From Streptomyces sp. CB02959 (GTDB taxonomy: Bacteria; Actinomycetota; Actinomycetes; Streptomycetales; Streptomycetaceae): a DNA stretch of 64,000 nt. The stretch is from NCBI RefSeq assembly GCF_002803155.1, contig NZ_NNBP01000020.1:196016-260015 (forward strand), in the 5' to 3' direction. Positions 59,554-64,000 of the stretch are shown here, in pieces. Each line of letters starts with the position of its first letter. The first letter of the stretch is position 1. Both the position numbers and the translations under genes were made by a program. The notes under the pieces are model-generated. The model was not told the DNA's origin. It did no database searches and saw only the letters and a program-made list of their open reading frames with translations.

Positions 59554-61065
59554 TCATGCCCCGCCTTCGCCGCTCCGTCGGCCCGCGGCGCGCAGCGCCT
59601 CCCCCAGGACGGCGACGCCCTCGGTCAGCTCCCCGGGAGTGCGCGCCGCGTAGCCGAGCACCAGGCCCGGCCGTCCGTAGGGCCGCTGGCTGTGCCAGGA
59701 CAGCGGATGGACCTTGACGCCGCGGGCGAGCGCGGCGGCCGCCAGCTCGGTGTCGGGCGGGGCGGCGGGCGGGAAGGTGATCGTCAGGTGCAGGCCGGCC
59801 GCGGCGCCGTGGACGGCCGCGGCCGGGAGGTGGGTGCGGACCGCGGCGATCACCGCGTCCCGGCGGGCCCGGTGGCGGCGACGCATCTGCCGCATCAGAC
59901 GCTCCAGTTCGCCGGATTCCATCAGGTGGGCCAGGACGGCCTGTGGCAGCGCGGCATTGCCGAGGTCGGCGAAGCGCTTGGCGGCCACCAGCGCCTCCCG
60001 GTAGCGGGGCGGGGCGAGCAGCCAGCCGAGCCGCAGGGCGGGAGCCAGCAGCTTGGAGGCGCTGCCCGCGTAGCAGACGTGGTCGGCGAGGAGGGAGCGC
60101 AGGGCGGGTACCGGGGGGCGGTCGTAGCGGTGCTCGGCGTCGTAGTCGTCCTCGACGATCAGGCCACCGGTGTCGGACGCCCAGCGGAGCAGGTCGCGGC
60201 GGCGGGCCCCGCCGAGCACCACGCCGGTCGGGAACTGGTGGGCCGGGGTGAGGAGGACGGCGCGGGCACCGGTCGCCCTTAGGGCGTCGACCCGGATGCC
60301 GTCCTCGTCCACCGGGACCGGCGGGGTCGCCGCGCCCCAGTGGTGGAGGTGCTGGCGGGTGCCGAGCGAACCGGGGTCCTCCACCGCGATGGCGTCGACG
60401 CCGTCACGGTGCAGCACCTGGGCGATCAGGCCGAGCGCCTGTGCCGTACCGGAAATGATCAGGACATCGGCGGGGTCGGCCCGGATGCCGCGGTAGCGGG
60501 CCAGCCAGTGGACGACGGCCCGCCGCAGCTCGGGGGTGCCGCGCGGATCGCCGTAGCCGAGGGCCGCCGAGGGGAGCCCGGCGAGCACCGCGCGTTCGGC
60601 GCGCAGCCAGGCGGCGCGGGGGAACGAGGCCAGGTCGGGCACACCGGGCGTCAGGTCGATCCGCGCGGGGGTCGAGCGGAGGGTGTCGAAGATGTCGCTG
60701 CCGGGCGCGGCGGCGAAGGGCGTCGGGGTGGCGGCCGTCGGGGTGGCGGCCGTCGGGCCGGGGCCCGCCGTGCCCCCACCCGTCGTGGTCGCCGCGCCGG
60801 CGGACAGCGGGGCGGCGACCACCACCGTGCCGCCGCGCCCCCGCCCGGCCACCTGGCCGTCCTCCCGCAGCCGCTGGTACACCTCGGTGACCAGGCCGCG
60901 CGAGACCCGCAGGTCGGCGGCGAGCACCCGGGTCGCGGGCAGCCTGCTCCCGACCGGCAGCCGGCCGTCCGCGATGGCCCGCCGCAGCTCACCGGCCAGA
61001 CGGTCCGCCCGGCGCCCGGCAGGCACCTCCCCGATCCGCAACTGGAGGAAATCGGAGCCGGCCAC
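59554..61065 (-). CDS. MocR/PdxR-family regulator (GntR HTH fused to aminotransferase fold)
   Basis: About 503 residues. The N-terminal GntR-type HTH is LAGELRRAIADGRLPVGSRLPATRVLAADLRVSRGLVTEVYQRLREDG. A Thr/Ala/Pro linker follows. The C-terminal domain has an aminotransferase fold with GYGDPRGTPELRRAVVHWLARYRG, EDDYDAEHRYDRPP and the PLP lysine in YAGSASKLLAPALRLGWL. Such proteins sense PLP or amines and often act on the adjacent divergent gene. GTG at 61065 is chosen with GGGGG upstream; a GTG at 61116 is possible but would lie inside the repeat region that looks like its operator. Confidence 0.9.
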   Translation of the reverse strand: MAGSDFLQLRIGEVPAGRRADRLAGELRRAIADGRLPVGSRLPATRVLAADLRVSRGLVTEVYQRLREDGQVAGRGRGGTVVVAAPLSAGAATTTGGGTAGPGPTAATPTAATPTPFAAAPGSDIFDTLRSTPARIDLTPGVPDLASFPRAAWLRAERAVLAGLPSAALGYGDPRGTPELRRAVVHWLARYRGIRADPADVLIISGTAQALGLIAQVLHRDGVDAIAVEDPGSLGTRQHLHHWGAATPPVPVDEDGIRVDALRATGARAVLLTPAHQFPTGVVLGGARRRDLLRWASDTGGLIVEDDYDAEHRYDRPPVPALRSLLADHVCYAGSASKLLAPALRLGWLLAPPRYREALVAAKRFADLGNAALPQAVLAHLMESGELERLMRQMRRRHRARRDAVIAAVRTHLPAAAVHGAAAGLHLTITFPPAAPPDTELAAAALARGVKVHPLSWHSQRPYGRPGLVLGYAARTPGELTEGVAVLGEALRAAGRRSGEGGA

Positions 61066-61104
61066 ACCCCCGGACGTTACGGACCCCTCGACCGCACTCT
61101 CTTT

Positions 61105-61122
61105 GGACCTGTCCACCGGACC
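61105..61122. promoter_or_regulatory. GGACC repeats between mocR and the methyltransferase
   Basis: GGACC occurs at 61105-61109 and 61118-61122 in direct orientation, 13 bases apart, with an inverted GTCC between them (61111-61114). MocR proteins typically bind two or three direct repeats near their own promoter, so this is a candidate site. It lies 24 bases before the divergent methyltransferase ATG. Confidence 0.5.
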
Positions 61123-61145
61123 ATTCTCCGCGCGACGGTGATCCC

Positions 61146-62525
61146 ATGACCGCGCACGACTCAGCCCAACTCCCCTTCCCCGCACCCGTATCCGCATCCG
61201 TATACGTATCCGAGGCTCCCGCACCCGAGATCCACGGAGCCGGTGCCCCCGCCTCCCCCGCCTACGTCCACAGCTACGTCCACGGCTACTCCGACGACGA
61301 GGCCCGCCGCCTCGGCGACCAGGCCGACACCCTGGCCGCACTGCTCCACGCCGGGACCGCCTATCCGGACGGGAGCCGCGTCCTGGAGGTCGGCTGCGGG
61401 GTCGGCGCGCAGACCGTCCACCTGGTGAACGGCAGCCCGGGCGCCCACATCGCCGCCCTCGACCGTTCCGCAACCTCCCTCGCCCAGGCCCGCGCCCACC
61501 TGGCGGCGCACGCCCCGTACGCGACGGACCGGGTCACCTGGCACCACGCCGACCTGCACCAACTCCCCTTCCCCGACGCCTCCTTCGACCACCTCTTCCT
61601 CTGCTTCGTCCTGGAACACCTCCCCGACCCCGTCCGTGCGGCGACCGAACTGCGCCGCGTACTGCGCCCCGGCGGCTCCCTCACCGCCATCGAGGGCGAC
61701 CACGGCTCGGTCGTCTTCCACCCGGACGGCCCGGCCGCCCGCCGGGTGATCGGCCACCAGGTCCGCCTCCAGGCGGCAGCCGGCGGAAACGCCCTGATGG
61801 GGCGGCAGTTGTACGCCCTCCTCACCGCCGCCGGTTTCGCGGACGTCGCCGTCCGGCCGCGCACCGTCTACGCCGACGCGAGCCGGCCCGGCCTCGTCGA
61901 CGGCTTCACCCGCCGGACCTTCCTCGCCATGGTCGAATCCGTCCGGGACGAGGCCCTCGGCGCCGGGCTGACCACGCCCGCCGACTGGGACCGCGGCATC
62001 GCCGAGCTACGGCGCTCCGCGGAGCCCGGCGGCAGCTTCCACTACACGTTCTTCAAGGCCGTGGCCGTCGCGCCCGCGGACGACCCGCAGAGCTGGGCCG
62101 AACCGCAGAGCTGGGCCGACCCGGTCGGCACTCCCGCGGCGCGGGCCGCCACTCCCGGGTCCTGGTCGCACCACCTCAACGGCGCACCAACTCGCCGCCC
62201 TCCCGCCATAGGCCACCGCGCGCCGGAGCGCTATGGTCGGAATCCAAGAACGAACGGGGGAGGGCAGCGGTCTATGGCCCGGGATGAAGCCGTGATCGGC
62301 TGTACCGGAGTACTGCTGATCGGCACACGTGGAGCTGCCGGACCCGGTGAGGTTCTGGTGCGGATCCGGGGTGGCTCCGAGACGTTCCTCGCCTGGTCCC
62401 CCGAGCCCCTGCCTGTGGGGGCGACCGTGCTCGTGATCGAGTCCCGTGGCAGTCGCCAGGTCAACGTCATGGAGTGGGCCGATCCGTTGGACGCGTCGGC
62501 CGGTGATCCCGGCGACGCTGGTTGA
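61146..62525 (+). CDS. SAM-dependent methyltransferase, frame continuing into the next gene
   Basis: Residues 1-~320 form a class I methyltransferase: YVHGYSDDEARRLGDQADTLAALLH, motif I VLEVGCGVGAQTVHL, HHADLHQLPFPDASFDHLFL, CFVLEHLPDPVRAATELRRVLRPGGSL. Substrate unknown. No stop codon follows the domain: the frame crosses a low-complexity linker (a tandem QSWAEP/QSWADP and a basic stretch) and runs in phase through the small gene at 62274 to the stop at 62525, 459 residues in all. Either the proteins are fused or the methyltransferase stop has been lost and both forms exist. Divergent from the MocR gene. Confidence 0.75.
   Translation: MTAHDSAQLPFPAPVSASVYVSEAPAPEIHGAGAPASPAYVHSYVHGYSDDEARRLGDQADTLAALLHAGTAYPDGSRVLEVGCGVGAQTVHLVNGSPGAHIAALDRSATSLAQARAHLAAHAPYATDRVTWHHADLHQLPFPDASFDHLFLCFVLEHLPDPVRAATELRRVLRPGGSLTAIEGDHGSVVFHPDGPAARRVIGHQVRLQAAAGGNALMGRQLYALLTAAGFADVAVRPRTVYADASRPGLVDGFTRRTFLAMVESVRDEALGAGLTTPADWDRGIAELRRSAEPGGSFHYTFFKAVAVAPADDPQSWAEPQSWADPVGTPAARAATPGSWSHHLNGAPTRRPPAIGHRAPERYGRNPRTNGGGQRSMARDEAVIGCTGVLLIGTRGAAGPGEVLVRIRGGSETFLAWSPEPLPVGATVLVIESRGSRQVNVMEWADPLDASAGDPGDAG
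62274..62525 (+). CDS. Small NfeD-like/OB-fold protein upstream of flotillin
   Basis: An 83-residue protein starting MARDEAVIGCTGVLLIGTRG, with GEVLVRIRGGSETFLAWSPEPLP, VGATVLVIESRG and VNVMEWADPLD, a short beta-barrel of the type that accompanies flotillin-like proteins. GGGGGAGGGCA lies upstream of the ATG, so it can be translated on its own even though the methyltransferase frame reads into it. It ends 11 bases before the flotillin start. Confidence 0.75.
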   Translation: MARDEAVIGCTGVLLIGTRGAAGPGEVLVRIRGGSETFLAWSPEPLPVGATVLVIESRGSRQVNVMEWADPLDASAGDPGDAG

Positions 62526-62536
62526 GGAGACGAGTG

Positions 62537-63703
62537 ATGTTCGGTTACCGCGTTCCTGCCCCTGATCAAGCCATGCTGATCTCCGGTGGCAGGCGGGGAC
62601 AGGGCGGGGCGCCCTTCCGGGTCGTGACCGGCCACGGCAAGTTCGTGCTGCCGGTCTTCCGCAAGGTCCGCTTCCTGACCCTGGCGATGTGCGAGGCCGA
62701 GGTCGCCGAGAAATGCGTGACCAGGCAGGGCATCGGCCTCACGGTGCGCGCCGTGATCGCGTTCAAGGTCGGCAACGACACCGAGAGCATCGTCAACGCC
62801 GGCCAGCGCTTCCTGTCCGACCAGGACCAGATGGCGATCCTGACCGGCCGGATCTTCGCCGGTCATCTGCGTTCCATCATCGGTTCGATGACGGTCGAGG
62901 AGATCGTCACCGAACGGCAGAAACTGGCCACCGAGGTCCTGGAGACGTCCAAGACCGAAATGGCCAAGATCGGCCTGATCGTCGACTCGTTGCAGATCCA
63001 GTCGATCGACGACGGCGACACCGGCTACATCGCGGCGATGTCCGCCCCGCACAAGGCCGCCATCCAGCGCCAGGCCCAGATCGCCCAGGCCCAGGCCACC
63101 CAGGCGTCGGTCGAGGCGCAGCAGGAGGCGGCGCGCAACCAGGCCGAGTACCAGCGGCAGACCGCCGTGGTCCAGGCCGAGTACAACGCCGAGGTGGACC
63201 GCGCCCAGGCCCGTGCCGCACAGGCCGGCCCGCTCGCCCAGGCCCACGCCCAGCAGGAGGTGCTGGCCGCCCAGACCGAGCTCGCCGAGCGGGCCGCCAA
63301 GCTGCGCCAGCAGGAACTGGTCGCCGAGGTCGTCAAGCCCGCCGAGGCGGAGGCCGAGCGCATCCGGCTGCTGGCCCTGGCCGAGGCCGAGCGGATGAAG
63401 ATCCAGGCCGAGGCCGCCGCCTCGCACGACCGGGTCGCCCTGGACCGGATGCTCATCGACCAGCTCCCGCAGATCGTCAAGGAAGCCTCCGCGGGCCTGG
63501 CCAACGCCAACGTCAACGTCCTCAACGGCACCGACGGCCTGGGCGAGATCGCCGCCGGCCTGGTCGGCCAGGGCCTGACCATCCTCGACTCGGTCCGCCG
63601 CAACCTCGGCAACCCCGATTCCGCCGGCGGCACCACCGCCCAGAACGGGAAAGGGTCCACCGGGACCGGCAACGGCCACAGCGGCCGCGTCGAGATCGAG
63701 TAG
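62537..63703 (+). CDS. Flotillin-like SPFH-domain protein
   Basis: A 388-residue protein with an SPFH/Band 7 N-terminal domain (MLISGGRRGQGGAPFRVVTGHGKFVLPVFRKVRFL, TVRAVIAFKVGND) and a long Ala/Gln/Glu coiled coil with AEAE repeats (about 175-320), typical of flotillins that organise membrane microdomains. There is no obvious N-terminal membrane helix; membrane binding may need the small partner gene. GAGGAG precedes the ATG. Confidence 0.92.
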   Translation: MFGYRVPAPDQAMLISGGRRGQGGAPFRVVTGHGKFVLPVFRKVRFLTLAMCEAEVAEKCVTRQGIGLTVRAVIAFKVGNDTESIVNAGQRFLSDQDQMAILTGRIFAGHLRSIIGSMTVEEIVTERQKLATEVLETSKTEMAKIGLIVDSLQIQSIDDGDTGYIAAMSAPHKAAIQRQAQIAQAQATQASVEAQQEAARNQAEYQRQTAVVQAEYNAEVDRAQARAAQAGPLAQAHAQQEVLAAQTELAERAAKLRQQELVAEVVKPAEAEAERIRLLALAEAERMKIQAEAAASHDRVALDRMLIDQLPQIVKEASAGLANANVNVLNGTDGLGEIAAGLVGQGLTILDSVRRNLGNPDSAGGTTAQNGKGSTGTGNGHSGRVEIE

Positions 63704-63707
63704 TCAG

Positions 63708-63800
63708 GGCGAGCGGGTGGCCCGCACGCCGTCGGCGCCACCGTCACCGGCGGCGGGACCACCGGGCACCGCCCGGGGGCGGGCCACCAGCCGGCTCGCC
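63708..63800. terminator. Long inverted repeat between convergent flotillin and MarR-like genes
   Basis: GGCGAGC-GGGTGGCCCGC (63708-63725) pairs with GCGGGCCACC and GCTCGCC (63779-63800), giving 10 and 7 bp stems, with further GC hairpins inside. It fills the 110-base gap and probably terminates both genes. Confidence 0.5.
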
Positions 63801-63814
63801 GCCGGGCGCGGGCG

Positions 63815-64000
63815 CTACGCCCCGCGCCCCCGCGGCCGCAGCTCCTCCATGTGCTTGTCGCGGACGTATTCCACGAGGCGGTCCAGCACCGCCGTCGTGG
63901 TGTCCAGATCGGCGTCGCCGAAATCACTGAGGGCCTGGCGCAGTCCGGCCAGTCGGGCCGCCTGGAAGCTCTCCAGGACGGCCCTGCCGTGCGGCGTGAT
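63815..64000 (-). CDS. C-terminal end of a MarR-like transcriptional regulator (partial)
   Basis: The window edge cuts a minus-strand gene. The visible 61 residues (ITPHGRAVLESFQAARLAGLRQALSDFGDADLDTTTAVLDRLVEYVRDKHMEELRP) look like the wing and C-terminal dimerisation helix of MarR-family regulators. The stop TAG is at 63815-63817. The DNA-binding half lies outside, so the call rests on the C-terminal pattern only. Confidence 0.6.
   Translation of the reverse strand: MTPHGRAVLESFQAARLAGLRQALSDFGDADLDTTTAVLDRLVEYVRDKHMEELRPRGRGA

Overview
The window is very GC-rich chromosomal DNA of a Streptomyces or close relative. The evidence is a two-domain geosmin synthase, an XRE/DUF397 regulator pair, many GntR, TetR, MocR, Lrp and NarL regulators, frequent GTG starts with GAGGAG-type ribosome binding sites, and GTGA/ATGA stop-start overlaps. 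The left end is conserved core: a SURF1-like protein (155-1051, minus), a SigE-family sigma factor with an overlapping membrane partner, aspartate-semialdehyde dehydrogenase and aspartokinase (overlapping), a DUF5063 protein, recR, a YbaB/EbfC nucleoid protein, dnaX, the SRP RNA and a tRNA-Ser(GGA).

From the tRNA rightwards the sequence becomes accessory. A frameshifted integrase C-terminus lies beside the tRNA. It is followed by a tandem pair of secreted serine hydrolases, a two-component system, and an IS1182-type insertion sequence that split the last codons of a TylF-like methyltransferase fragment. Then come a GntR regulator coupled to a glycosyltransferase, an FkbM methyltransferase, an amidohydrolase and a DoxX-like protein followed by a 17-bp/14-bp tandem repeat tract. 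After these are a multidrug-type ABC transporter, an Arg/Gly/Tyr-rich microprotein, a second two-component system and a PAS-GAF-PP2C-HATPase phosphatase.

From 32 to 49 kb there are metabolic genes: a double-domain Lrp regulator divergent from an MFS transporter and an M20 hydrolase, geosmin synthase, two overlapping ATP-grasp ligases, a Tat-exported amidohydrolase, a secreted I66-type protease inhibitor, and a GntR/MFS pair. Next is an Lrp - dimethylargininase - ornithine aminotransferase cluster, which probably turns methylated arginine or related guanidino compounds into citrulline and feeds ornithine to glutamate semialdehyde.

From 48.9 to 56.8 kb there is a DUF397/XRE pair and then a polymorphic toxin locus: SseB-like protein, ESX-like partner and a 1598-residue RHS protein. 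The RHS protein's last ~130 residues, together with the following small gene (probable immunity protein), sit in a clearly AT-richer patch. This is the best candidate for an uncharacterised system. Beyond it lie the collapsed remnant of a TetR/DUF1348 pair, a DUF4232-type lipoprotein, the intact TetR/DUF1348 pair with two palindromic operators, a MocR regulator divergent from a SAM methyltransferase whose frame reads on into a small gene, a flotillin-like protein, and the end of a MarR-like gene. All functional calls come from reading the sequence; no database search was run.
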